The notes under the pieces: generated by a model | Databases searched by the model: none | Seen by the model: the letters and a program-made list of their open reading frames with translations, nothing else | Told to the model about the DNA's origin: nothing | Assembly (NCBI GenBank): GCA_965660145.1 | Contig: CBFHYX010000006.1 | Location: 225,404-289,403, forward strand | From: JABURQ01 sp029243145 | GTDB taxonomy: Bacteria > Planctomycetota > Planctomycetia > Planctomycetales > Planctomycetaceae | Length of the DNA stretch: 64,000 nucleotides | Reading direction: 5' to 3' | Part shown: piece by piece, positions 54,179-62,674 of the stretch | Layout of the letters: each line of letters starts with the position of its first letter | Numbering within the stretch: the first letter of the stretch is position 1 | Made by a program: the position numbers and the translations under genes

Positions 54179-55555
54179 TCAAATCAATTCCGAGATCGGT
54201 GTGCCGTGAGTCAGAATTGGCATCGGGCGACCGGTGTGATCGAAGAAGTGTTGCGACGGATCAACTCCCAAATGACGGTACACCGTGGCGAGCAAGTCGT
54301 TCGGTTCGAGTTTGCGGTCTTTGGCGTATTCGCCTTTGGCGGTCGTCGCGCCGATCACTTGTCCTGTTTTCGTGCCACCACCAGAAACCAGCACCGACAT
54401 CGCACCGGGCCAATGATCGCGACCCGGCTGAATCACGCCCGATCTTGTTCCTTTTTGCGGATTCACGCGCGGCGTGCGTCCGAACTCACCGGACACAATC
54501 ACCATCACGCGTTTATCCAAGCCGCGAGCGTAAATGTCTTCAATCAAGGCAGAGACGGCTTTGTCGAAAATCGGCAAGCGACCATTCATGTCGTCGTACA
54601 AGTGACCGTTGACGGCGTGAATGTCCCAGTTGCCGGCAGAACCGGGAGTGCTCGGGTTCTGCATCTGCATCGTGACAAATGTCGTTCCCGCTTCCACCAA
54701 ACGGCGGGCAAGCAGGGCACGTTGTCCCCATTTGTGGCGACCATATCGTTCGCGAGTCGCATCGTCTTCCTGAGCGATATCGAATGCTTCACGAGCTTTG
54801 TCGGAAGTCAGGATGCTCATCGCCTGTTCGTTGAATTCGTCCATTGCCGAGGCCGAATCGTTGAGATCGACTCCCCGTTTCATATTGTCGAAAGAGGTCA
54901 GCAAGCTCATGCGATCATTCAAACGGTCCCCTTGAAATTTGGCATGCAACGCCAAGTTCGGCACGTTGAACTTGTCTGAGTTGGGATCCGATGAAACCAC
55001 AAATGGCAGAGCGGCTTCCCCCAGGTAAGAACTCCCGCCACCATACACTCGGTTGGCACTCGCCACATACGGCGGAACTCCACTGGTGTCGCCCGCTTTC
55101 AGTTTCCCGATGATGGTCGGTAGTGTGGGGAATTGTGATGTCGGTTCGAGCGGTCGCAAGGGATCGCGTCCTGAAAGAAACCGTCCTGCTCCCCCCGCGT
55201 GATTGGCGAATTTGTGAGAGATCGAACGGATGATCGTGAACTTGTCAGCCACCTTCGCATGTAGAGGCAGTTTCTCGCAAATGTCGATGCCGGGAACATT
55301 CGTCGGGATCGGATTGTATTCACCGCGATAGTCGCGCGGCGCCATCGGCTTCATGTCGTACGTTTCCAGATGACTCGGTCCCCCTTGCAGCCAGATCAAA
55401 ATCACGGCTGGGTTGTCGGCGGTCGGTGCCGACGATTCCTTCGCCTGCGCGCGATGTCGCAACATGTCACTGAGACCTAGACCTCCCAAACCGAGAAAAC
55501 CGGCTTGCAGGAATGATCGTCGTGATTGTGGTCCGGGGCAATAGATCGACTTCAT
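54179..55555 (-). CDS. DUF1501 family protein
   Basis: 458 residues from the ATG at 55555 (MKSIYCPGPQSRRSFLQAGF). The Tat-type N-terminus has SRRSFLQAGFLGLGGLGLSD. DUF1501 blocks include AVILIWLQGGPSHLETYDMK, RSISHKFANHAGGAGRFLSG, VIVSGEFGRTPRVN and GRDHWPGAMSVLVSGGG. This is a second, diverged copy relative to the one at 18234 (different N-terminus and metal-site loop). No DUF1549/1553 partner lies next to it; it is monocistronic, unlike the usual arrangement. It is exported, fold as in the sulfatase/alkaline-phosphatase group, and reaction unknown. Confidence 0.93.
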   Translation of the reverse strand: MKSIYCPGPQSRRSFLQAGFLGLGGLGLSDMLRHRAQAKESSAPTADNPAVILIWLQGGPSHLETYDMKPMAPRDYRGEYNPIPTNVPGIDICEKLPLHAKVADKFTIIRSISHKFANHAGGAGRFLSGRDPLRPLEPTSQFPTLPTIIGKLKAGDTSGVPPYVASANRVYGGGSSYLGEAALPFVVSSDPNSDKFNVPNLALHAKFQGDRLNDRMSLLTSFDNMKRGVDLNDSASAMDEFNEQAMSILTSDKAREAFDIAQEDDATRERYGRHKWGQRALLARRLVEAGTTFVTMQMQNPSTPGSAGNWDIHAVNGHLYDDMNGRLPIFDKAVSALIEDIYARGLDKRVMVIVSGEFGRTPRVNPQKGTRSGVIQPGRDHWPGAMSVLVSGGGTKTGQVIGATTAKGEYAKDRKLEPNDLLATVYRHLGVDPSQHFFDHTGRPMPILTHGTPISELI

Positions 55556-56049
55556 GGCGGGATCCGTGGAGAGATCAAATGGTGGGTCAATAACTGTTAG
55601 GGCTGTTAAGGTGGGATGATCGGGGCGGGCCCTACATATCAATCGCCATTGATAATACCAGAACTGTAATAGCGGTGTCAAAAAGAGTTTTGGGAGGTTT
55701 TGAGACTCATGGATCGCTTTCTTGGGGCAGCATTTTGCAGGAAATCCCTACAATACATTTGTGGAAGCGATGTTTGAGACGCGCGCAATATTGCCTGATC
55801 AAAAGGATCCCGATTAGGCAGTTCTCAAAATCGCGGCCTAGTTCGCGGAAGTTTGTAATTCTTGAAGTATTTCCAAACGCCTATCGCCATTGATGTTCGC
55901 TCGCATTGATCGTGACAGAATCGGGCAGGTCTTATCAAATCGGCATAAGAACTGCATTGTTGGTTTAGTTGTCTAGTCAGACATGTGTGTGCTCTCCACA
56001 CAGAATTTCTATTTTGAATTCTCAACTCATTCTTCAGGAAGAGGACACT
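55556..56049. other. Intergenic region upstream of a broken DUF1559 gene
   Basis: About 490 bases between the divergent DUF1501 and DUF1559 genes. The region must hold the DUF1501 promoter, but no clear promoter pair is seen. The Shine-Dalgarno-like AGGAAGAGG (56037-56044) precedes the DUF1559 ATT codon. No other gene is seen. Confidence 0.5.
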
Positions 56050-57006
56050 ATTTCACAGTCTCATCTTGTGCGCAGACAACGCGGATTTACTCTCATCGAA
56101 TTACTGGTGGTCTTCGCGATTATCGCGGTGCTCGTCGCTCTGTTATTACCAGCCGTCCAACAAGCACGCGAAGCGGCTCGTCGGTCCAGTTGCAAGAATA
56201 ACTTGAAGCAACTCGGGCTGGCGATCCATAACTATCACGACACGCATTCCGTATTTCCTCCTGGAACAATCAACGCCGGAGAAAGTGGTTGCGACAGCGT
56301 TGGATTCACACCGGGCGAATTGCGGAACCATACCGCTTATATGTTTCTGTTACCATTTTTGGATCAGTCTCCCTTGTATAATCAGATTGATTTCAGCCTG
56401 CCAACCGGTAATTCTTATTTTGGGGCGTGTACTCCTCTCAGCTCATTCACGGAGCAAGTTGACGCCAACGGAGAACCGATTCTGGATCAGTTCATTTCCG
56501 TGTTTGTCTGCCCCTCGGACGATGGTCTAGACTATCGTCATTCACCGGGAACTGTTTACTCTTATCACCATGCCCGCCGAACATCATAGGGTCTCACTCA
56601 ATGGACGACCGAGTACACTCTGGCAACCAGTTATAGAAACGATGGTAGCAGGAGCCGGACTCCTTGGGGCTTGAACGGTTCTGCCAAGTTCAGAGATTTT
56701 CAGGACGGCACCAGCACCACAATTGCCTTGCTCGAAACTCCTATGGAAAAAACGTCCGCGAGTTACGGTCCTTTCTGGACAGATTTCTCACATACGTTCT
56801 GGATTGTTCCAACTTATGGAATCAACAAGCCTTATACGGCCACCGACAAACGCCAATATGCCTGGCGAGCCGGAAGCTCTCACACAGGCGGAGCACAAGC
56901 GCTGCTCGGCGATGGTGCAGTTCGATTCCTCAGCGAAAATATCGATCAGACCACTCTCAACAGCATTACTTCGACAAGAGGTGGTGAGGTCATCGGAGAG
57001 TTTTAA
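56050..57006 (+). pseudogene. DUF1559 type-IV-pilin-like protein interrupted by an in-frame TAG (and lacking an ATG start)
   Basis: The expected start position, five bases after a Shine-Dalgarno-like AGGAAGAGG, is ATT at 56050 (a normal DUF1559 would begin Met-Ser-Gln-Ser-His). A GTG at 56068 is an alternative. The prepilin segment GFTLIELLVVFAIIAVLVAL and AREAARRSSCKNNLKQLGLA are intact. The frame stops at TAG 56587-56589 (after YHHARRTS) and continues in the same frame as GLTQWTTEYTLATSYRNDGS and onward, through KFRDFQDGTSTTIALLETPM and AQALLGDGAVRFLSENID, to TAA at 57006. A CAG-to-TAG change explains it. The gene is followed by a terminator (57080) and a small lipoprotein, its usual partner. 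Confidence 0.8.
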
Positions 57007-57079
57007 TTGGCTGAGTCAGCAAAAACGAAAACGAGAGAAACAGTTTTTCTCGTTGCATTTTTGGGATGAATAACTCAAC

Positions 57080-57114
57080 TCACAGGGTCTAATATTGGAC
57101 CCTGTGAATTTTTG
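57080..57114 (+). terminator. Intrinsic terminator after the DUF1559 pseudogene
   Basis: TCACAGGGTC pairs exactly with GACCCTGTGA (57098-57107) and is followed by ATTTTTGG. The next gene starts 22 bp further on. Confidence 0.75.
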
Positions 57115-57135
57115 GATTCACGAAAGTTTTGAGAA

Positions 57136-57540
57136 ATGTTATCCACAAAATCATTCCTATTTACTCTGGCTGCTAGTGTTTGTTTGACAGTCGGCGCGGG
57201 TTGTGGAGGTTCAGCGGCAGACGACCTGCCCGAACTCGGTCTGGTCACCGGCGTCGTTACGCTCGACGGACAACCACTCTCAGAAGCGATGATTACGTTC
57301 GAGCCAACCACGGGCGGTTCATTTTCCTCCGGCACAACGAACGAAACGGGAACCTACGAAGTGCTCTTTATCGCAGACCATAATGGGGCCGTGATTGGCA
57401 CTCATAAAGTGACCATCATCAAACACGATGGCGAAGCCGGCCCTAATCTGGTCCCCCTGAAGTACAACGACAAAACGACTTTAACAGCCGAAATCTCGGC
57501 CGGTGAGAATCAGAAGGACTTCCCTCTCGAATCGAAGTAA
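57136..57540 (+). CDS. Small exported lipoprotein with transthyretin/carboxypeptidase-regulatory-like domain
   Basis: 134 residues. A lipoprotein leader ends in VGAGC (lipobox). The mature chain has GLVTGVVTLDGQPLSEAMIT, FEPTTGGSFSSGTTNETGTY and HKVTIIKHDGE, the pattern of a single CarboxypepD_reg-like beta-sandwich. Such proteins lie beside DUF1559 genes throughout planctomycetes, here just after the broken copy. It is anchored to a membrane. Its role is unknown, perhaps a minor pilus or secretion component. Confidence 0.85.
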   Translation: MLSTKSFLFTLAASVCLTVGAGCGGSAADDLPELGLVTGVVTLDGQPLSEAMITFEPTTGGSFSSGTTNETGTYEVLFIADHNGAVIGTHKVTIIKHDGEAGPNLVPLKYNDKTTLTAEISAGENQKDFPLESK

Positions 57541-57849
57541 GCGAGAGAGTCGGGTGCCATGCCCTCGCCAGTGTGGGCATGCGAATGAGAGCATCAGACA
57601 ACGCAAGTGATTGATCGAGGAAGTCAGGCAGGAGCCTGACCTACAAAACTTGATCACAGCTTTCATCGCCGTAGTGCGCAAGCACTTCGGGTGGTCACAA
57701 GCCACATTGTGCGTCGGTCATCATTGAGCTGCCGGCGCGAGCCAGTCGGTCCCTGCGAATCTTCGGCGGGCGGCGCACCGCGAAGCGGAAGCCCCCGAAA
57801 GTCCTGCCAGGAACCGCTGTCAAACTTTGCGGGTTGGGCAAGATCTATC
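57541..57849. other. Gap with repeats before a transposase remnant
   Basis: About 310 bases with no supported gene. It contains the palindrome GTCAGGC-AGGA-GCCTGAC (57623-57640), and at 57766-57797 a partial copy of the middle module of the dispersed repeat (GGCGGGCGGCGCACCGCGAA... GCCCCCG). Confidence 0.5.
57766..57797. repeat. Dispersed repeat, isolated middle module (copy 4)
   Basis: GGCGGGCGGCGCACCGCGAA followed by GCGGAAGCCCCCG matches the middle module of copies 1 and 2 (GGCGGGCGCTCCGTGAAACG... GAAGCCCCCG) with several differences. The flanking modules are absent. Confidence 0.5.
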
Positions 57850-58361
57850 GGAGGTGACCGATTCAGTTTGGTCGACAGGTTCTCGTGTTCGAAGATGCGG
57901 CGGGTTTCATCGTTCGAGCCGTATTGATGAAACGCGATGATGGCGACAAAGATGTGGCGGTGCACGAAGCGAAGTCGTTACAAAGTGTCTTCCATGATGG
58001 TGTCAAACGGTTGTCCTTTGATCGTGGTTTTCATTCGCCAGACAACCAGACGGCACTCTCCGGACTTGTCGATCATCTCTGCCTGCCGAAACCGGGTGCC
58101 AAACAATCGGTCAAGCAACTCGAAGAGGCCACTGATGAGTTCCTGGCCGCGCAACAGCATCATTCGGGAGTCGAATCGGCCATCGGCGCACTGCAATCTG
58201 GCAACGCGCTGAAGCGTTGTCACGACCGTTCGGAGATCGGCTTTGAGCGTTACCTGCAGCTGGGCGTCTTGGGCCGCAACCTGCACACGCTGGGGAAGCT
58301 GTTGATCGCTGGGGAGGAGGAAAACGCGGGGGCTGGCCAGAGTCGCCGCAAAGCGGCCTGA
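57850..58361 (+). pseudogene. Truncated ISNCY-type transposase (C-terminal fragment)
   Basis: In frame from about 57858 the reading is PIQFGRQVLVFEDAAGFIV, then SLQSVFHDGVKRLSFDRGFH, LCLPKPGAK, HHSGVESAIGALQSGNALKR, and GFERYLQLGVLGRNLHTLGK, ending at TAA 58361. This matches the C-terminal half of the ISNCY family (FDRGFxSPxNQ; HSxVESAIxxL; GFxRYVxLxVLxxNLHxLG). A stop lies just upstream and the N-terminal half with the first catalytic Asp is missing, so the copy is dead. No terminal inverted repeats were found. Confidence 0.7.
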
Positions 58362-58589
58362 ATTGGAATTGGAAATCGTGTTTCATGGAGTCATGGCGAA
58401 GAAGGTCTGCGCCGGGCCCCATGCAAACCGTAGAAATTGACGTTCATCCGCCCCGCGAACTTCATTCGTGATGGCGAACCAGAAATCTTCGCACAAATTT
58501 CATCCACCAAAACAGCACCATCCTCCTTACACCCTTCTTTCAGGACACGCACTAGCTCGTCTATCGTGTACCGTAGGCATCGGAATGCA

Positions 58590-58832
58590 TTAAAGCGAAA
58601 TGCGTCAACAAGAGGCCATCTGATCATGGATCGTGATACCAGCTTTATTGCTTTGCGAGATTATCTCGAGACGAAGACCGACACCGAGGTTGTTTTGCTT
58701 CCTCCTCGCAGTCCGAAACTCAATTGGAACAAAGTCCTGTTTACCCAGATGAAAGCCGGGGTGCGTGCCGGTGACAGAGATGTTTCCAGACTGGATGATC
58801 ACCTACACAGCAACGAACAAAGTGTGAAGTGA
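58590..58832 (+). pseudogene. Degenerate DDE integrase-core transposase remnant
   Basis: In the frame ending at TGA 58832 the sequence GHLIMDRDTSFIALRDYLET, then EVVLLPPRSPKLNW matches the integrase-core pattern (HDRDxxF...L...GvxxvxLPPRSPNLNAxxER) of planctomycete mobile elements. The protein then loses similarity, and the N-terminal region upstream of 58590 is unrelated. It is a fragment of a second element next to the ISNCY fragment. Confidence 0.55.
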
Positions 58833-58954
58833 ACGCTACGGCAGATGAAAGCCTATCAAGAAGTTCGTCCCACAACAGTCGAGACCAGACCGCTCTCGCA
58901 GTGATGAGAATCGCGTTGTTCGCCGTTTTCTGTTCTCATGCTGCCTAAAACAAA

Positions 58955-60124
58955 TCAGCCCGTGATACTCGCTTCGGCGCGAACCGGGAGATCGCGCCAA
59001 CGAAACTCCATATCGACTGCAGCTTTGGCAAGCATCATCATCCTGTCTTCATCCATCGAGGGACAGGGGAGATGGGGGGCGGCTTCGCGAGTGTTGCTGG
59101 TATCGAAATGGGGGTCATTTTTCCAATAGGAATTGTAGACCTGCATGTTTTCATAAAACATACGTTCGAATTCGTTCGGATTTTCGACTCGTGTTTCGGA
59201 ACCAACCAGTTGTGTGAAATCACCAGTCTCGTTCACCGCAGTCAACACATTCATGATGGTTTGGGTGGTGACGGGGTTTTGAGGAGTCAAATGATATGTC
59301 TGGTTGTGTAATTGTGGCTGGCTCACCGCATAGCTAATAAACGAGGAGACCCAGTCGACAGGCACCAAATTTTTATCTTCTGTCCCATCGAGTGTGACGC
59401 GAAACTGTAAATCTTCATGATCACCGGGAAGTTCTTTGAGCCCTTTAGCGACCACGTAGGCAAGCTGCAACGCCGCGTAAAATCCATGAAAGGTCGTCGT
59501 GAATCCATTTTCGGAATCACCCACAATGATCGACGGGCGAAAGACCGTTTTAGTCTCTAGGAACTCAGCGGATCTGATCAGCTTCTCCGCTTCCAATTTG
59601 CTCCACTCGTAATCGTTGCAGAGCGTTTGTCCTTCGTCGAGTTCCTGCTCGTAGATCGTTCCTTGTCGTGCTCCACAAACATAGGCAGTGGAAACATGAT
59701 GAAAGTGCTTGATTCCTGTTTCGCGGCAGACATTCAGGAGATTCTCTGTTCCTGTCAGGTTTGTTTTCCAAGGCTCTGCATCTCTCGGGCCGCTCACAAA
59801 ACTCAAACTCGCGGCATTGTGAAGAACCGAAGAGCAGTGAGTTTTCACCCATGCTTCGTCTGCGGTCGAAAGTCCCAGCGACTTTCCTGAGAGGTCGCCC
59901 TCGATGACATGGGGACGAGAGAGTGGTTGATCCAGTTGCTGCTCCCAAGTGGAAATCATGCTTTCCACTCGATCTGCGGCAGACTGGCGACGGGTTGGTC
60001 GAACCAAGACTGCCAACGGAATCTCGAACTGGAGCAAATCTTTGAGCAGATATCGTCCTAGCAGTCCGGTGCAGCCGGTGAAAAGTAGGAATTCTGAGTC
60101 GTTGTTAAAAGAATCTGTGCTCAT
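58955..60124 (-). CDS. NAD(P)-dependent SDR / thioester-reductase-like protein
   Basis: 389 residues. An extended SDR with N-terminal nucleotide loop FTGCTGLLGRYLLKDLL, a DL-type site (HVIEGDLSGK), the catalytic tyrosine/lysine pair YEWSKLEAEKLI (YxxxK), and the serine in FHHVSTAYVCG. The arrangement matches the NAD-binding-4 domain (fatty acyl-CoA or thioester reductase, male-sterility type), which reduces carrier-bound acyl groups to aldehydes or alcohols. No carrier or NRPS/PKS gene lies near it. The C-terminal ~120 residues are less conserved. It is upstream of nothing obvious; the helicase gene follows on the same strand further 5'. Confidence 0.85.
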   Translation of the reverse strand: MSTDSFNNDSEFLLFTGCTGLLGRYLLKDLLQFEIPLAVLVRPTRRQSAADRVESMISTWEQQLDQPLSRPHVIEGDLSGKSLGLSTADEAWVKTHCSSVLHNAASLSFVSGPRDAEPWKTNLTGTENLLNVCRETGIKHFHHVSTAYVCGARQGTIYEQELDEGQTLCNDYEWSKLEAEKLIRSAEFLETKTVFRPSIIVGDSENGFTTTFHGFYAALQLAYVVAKGLKELPGDHEDLQFRVTLDGTEDKNLVPVDWVSSFISYAVSQPQLHNQTYHLTPQNPVTTQTIMNVLTAVNETGDFTQLVGSETRVENPNEFERMFYENMQVYNSYWKNDPHFDTSNTREAAPHLPCPSMDEDRMMMLAKAAVDMEFRWRDLPVRAEASITG

Positions 60125-60212
60125 AGTTCAAATGTTGGTACAGGTGTGCGGTCAGTAATAGGCATAGTCGTTCTTAAACGACGCAGATGACGATTTTAGC
60201 TCAGTTGCTTAC

Positions 60213-61448
60213 TCAGGGAATGACAAATTCGGGCGCTTCGTAACTTTCCGTCGGTTCATCAATGTGAGAGGCCGATTTTACCGGTCGGGCTGCTTCATAT
60301 TCTTTCAGCGAATATTCGGGCAATAACTGGTTGATTCGCATCTCGATATTTGTGAGTTGGTCTCCCTGTTCGCGAGTCACAAAAGTAATGGCTCGACCTT
60401 GTGCGTCGGAAGAGAGACGACCAGTGCGACCCACGCGGTGCAAATAGTCATCACAGAACTCTGGAATATCATAGTTAATAATGTGGGAAATTCCACTGAT
60501 ATCGATGCCTCGGCCGACAACATCCGTGGCAATAAGCATTCTGATATCACCCTTGCGGAATTTCTGCATCACGCGATCTCTCTTACTCTGAGGAAGATCG
60601 CCGTGCATCGAAGCCGCATTATCACCCAGTTTTTTTCCAAATTTACTGAACATTTTGTCTGCCCCGATTTTTGTTCGAGTGAAGACAATCACCTGTTGAG
60701 GTCGCTCTTGTTTCAGGACATGAACGAGCGCACCAAATTTGCGGTCGGGGTCAGCAGTGAGAAAGAATTGTTCGATTTGTTGTGCAGGTGCATCGCCTTC
60801 GGTGACATCCACTTTTTGAGGGGACTGCATGTACTTCTGAGTGATCTCTTCGATTTCGGGAGCCATCGTGGCTGACAGCAGAAGTGTCTGACGTTTTTTA
60901 GGGCAACGACGCAAAATCTTTTCGATATCAGGGCGAAAACCGATATCCAGCATACGATCTGCTTCGTCCAAGACCACAACCTTGATCGATTTCAACTGCA
61001 ACTCGCGTCGATTGATTAAGTCGATGATACGACCTGGAGTCCCTACGATCAGATGGGGCCCCTTTTTCAGTTGATTAATCTGAGTGCGAATTGGTCGACC
61101 ACCCACTAGGCAAACAGTGTTACACGGTGAATGAATGGAGAGCTTCTCCGCTTCCTTCGACACCTGTTCGCTTAATTCTCTTGTCGGAGCCACGATCAAT
61201 GCTTGCGGGATATTGACGGTGAGGTCAATTTGTTCAAGGATCGGCATCACAAACGCCGTCGTTTTCCCTGTTCCCGTTCGAGCAAGACCGATCGCATCGA
61301 TCCCTTGGACTGCTATAGGAATGAAAGCCGCTTGAATGGGGCTGGGCTTCTCAAACCCAGCCGCTTTGATGGCACTCAAAGAAGTGGGATTTAATCCGAG
61401 ACTTTCGAAAGTCGGATCATCATTTTGGACAGTGTCAGATGAACTCAC
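60213..61448 (-). CDS. rhlE: DEAD-box RNA helicase (RhlE-like)
   Basis: 411 residues, GTG start at 61448. Helicase motifs are complete: Q motif (KPSPIQAAFIP), I ARTGTGKTTAF, Ia APTRELSEQ, Ib GTPGRIID, II VLDEADRML, III LLSATM, IV VIVFTRTKIGADKM, V ATDVVGRGIDI and VI YLHRVGRTGRLSS. The C-terminal tail is short (~50 residues) and acidic/aromatic. DEAD-box proteins unwind short RNA duplexes in ribosome assembly or decay. It is cytoplasmic and monocistronic. Confidence 0.95.
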   Translation of the reverse strand: MSSSDTVQNDDPTFESLGLNPTSLSAIKAAGFEKPSPIQAAFIPIAVQGIDAIGLARTGTGKTTAFVMPILEQIDLTVNIPQALIVAPTRELSEQVSKEAEKLSIHSPCNTVCLVGGRPIRTQINQLKKGPHLIVGTPGRIIDLINRRELQLKSIKVVVLDEADRMLDIGFRPDIEKILRRCPKKRQTLLLSATMAPEIEEITQKYMQSPQKVDVTEGDAPAQQIEQFFLTADPDRKFGALVHVLKQERPQQVIVFTRTKIGADKMFSKFGKKLGDNAASMHGDLPQSKRDRVMQKFRKGDIRMLIATDVVGRGIDISGISHIINYDIPEFCDDYLHRVGRTGRLSSDAQGRAITFVTREQGDQLTNIEMRINQLLPEYSLKEYEAARPVKSASHIDEPTESYEAPEFVIP

Positions 61449-61567
61449 AGGCTATTTTATTCCCGATTCTACCTTGTTTAATCAGCAGAGAGACGACTCC
61501 TTGCCTGCAAACAAGCTACCGCTTGTGACATCCTCAGTCAACGCGAAGGAATAATCATTCAGAAGTA

Positions 61568-61771
61568 TCACCGAACGCAGATAAGGATACGCTCTCCAGT
61601 GCAACGCGGACAACATTTGGGAGAGTTGTCATCCATGTGATGATATCCGCAACCCAAACAAATCCAAATTGACGACACTTCGTTTGTGATACGCGGAATA
61701 CTTTTTAAGTCGCTGTCCATAAGGGCTTTACCATCCTTGACGTAATCCCGTTGTGGTTGAGGAAGGGCCAT
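61568..61771 (-). CDS. Small zinc-ribbon (rubredoxin-like) protein
   Basis: 67 residues from the ATG at 61771 (MALPQPQRDY), preceded by a weak GGGGA. Two Cys pairs form a compact metal knuckle at the C-terminus: WICLGCGYHHMDDNSPKCCP and RCTGER, i.e. CxxC...CCxxC. The rest is a short linker. A longer version in the same frame from a more distant codon (61858) adds 29 residues and is less likely. The function is unknown; rubredoxin-like small metal proteins of this kind are common next to diverse genes. Confidence 0.6.
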   Translation of the reverse strand: MALPQPQRDYVKDGKALMDSDLKSIPRITNEVSSIWICLGCGYHHMDDNSPKCCPRCTGERILICVR

Positions 61772-62177
61772 AAATTCCCCGTCAAAGTTAGTCGAATAAT
61801 CATTCCATGACGATTCGATGTTCGGGCGTAAGCGGCGAGCGTAAGGTCTTGAGAGCAATCAAGATGCCAGAGTGGTCACATCTCATGAAGACGGTGCGGA
61901 ATCCAGGAAAATAATCAAAGAACACTTCAAATCATGATGAATTCGGACATTGATTGTTATCGAAATGTGGCGGGGGAGTTTGGAAATAAACGGCTAAAAG
62001 AAGTTTCGCTACTTGTCATGCGAGATATTTCTCTTAAAATGCTGATCTGCATACAGAAACATGCGAACAAGACCGTTTTTTAAGCAGTCTGCTCTTATCA
62101 CATGCAAAAATCGTGATTATAAGAGTACAAGTATGTAAAGATGGTGCAGTTGATAAGCTCGACAGAGGTTACTTTCA
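61772..62177. other. Intergenic region upstream of tmRNA
   Basis: About 400 bases. It must hold the promoter of ssrA and of the small zinc-ribbon gene, but no clear -35/-10 pair is visible. AT-rich stretches lie at 62080-62140. No gene is seen. Confidence 0.5.
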
Positions 62178-62531
<354 letters not shown>

Positions 62532-62534
62532 CTC

Positions 62535-62570
62535 AGGCCAATTTGCGATTCGTCGCAAGTTGGCCTTTTT
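62535..62570 (+). terminator. Intrinsic terminator of tmRNA
   Basis: AGGCCAATTTGCGA pairs with TCGCAAGTTGGCCT (one G-T pair) around the TTCG loop, followed by TTTTT. It begins four bases after the last acceptor base. Confidence 0.9.
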
Positions 62571-62623
62571 CTATGGGTTTACGGTGATTCTCTATATATA
62601 ATCAGGCTTTCTCAAGTCAAATA

Positions 62624-62665
62624 GGTCCAATCGGAGGTCCAATTAGGTGGATTTTCGGGTCCAAT
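62624..62665. repeat. Three direct repeats GGTCCAAT between tmRNA and integrase
   Basis: GGTCCAAT at 62624-62631, 62636-62643 and 62658-62665; the last two extend to GGTCCAATTAG. They lie between the ssrA terminator and the integrase start, where an attL arm-binding site for the recombinase would be expected. Confidence 0.5.
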
Positions 62666-62674
62666 TAGACGCTA

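Noticed and set aside
54146..54979. 277-codon open frame on the plus strand
   Set aside because: Antisense to the DUF1501 gene, with biased composition and no domain.
56671..57006. Separate small gene after the DUF1559 N-terminal part
   Set aside because: Same frame as the upstream part and contains the DUF1559 C-terminal signature (ALLGDGAVRFLSENID), so it is part of the interrupted gene.
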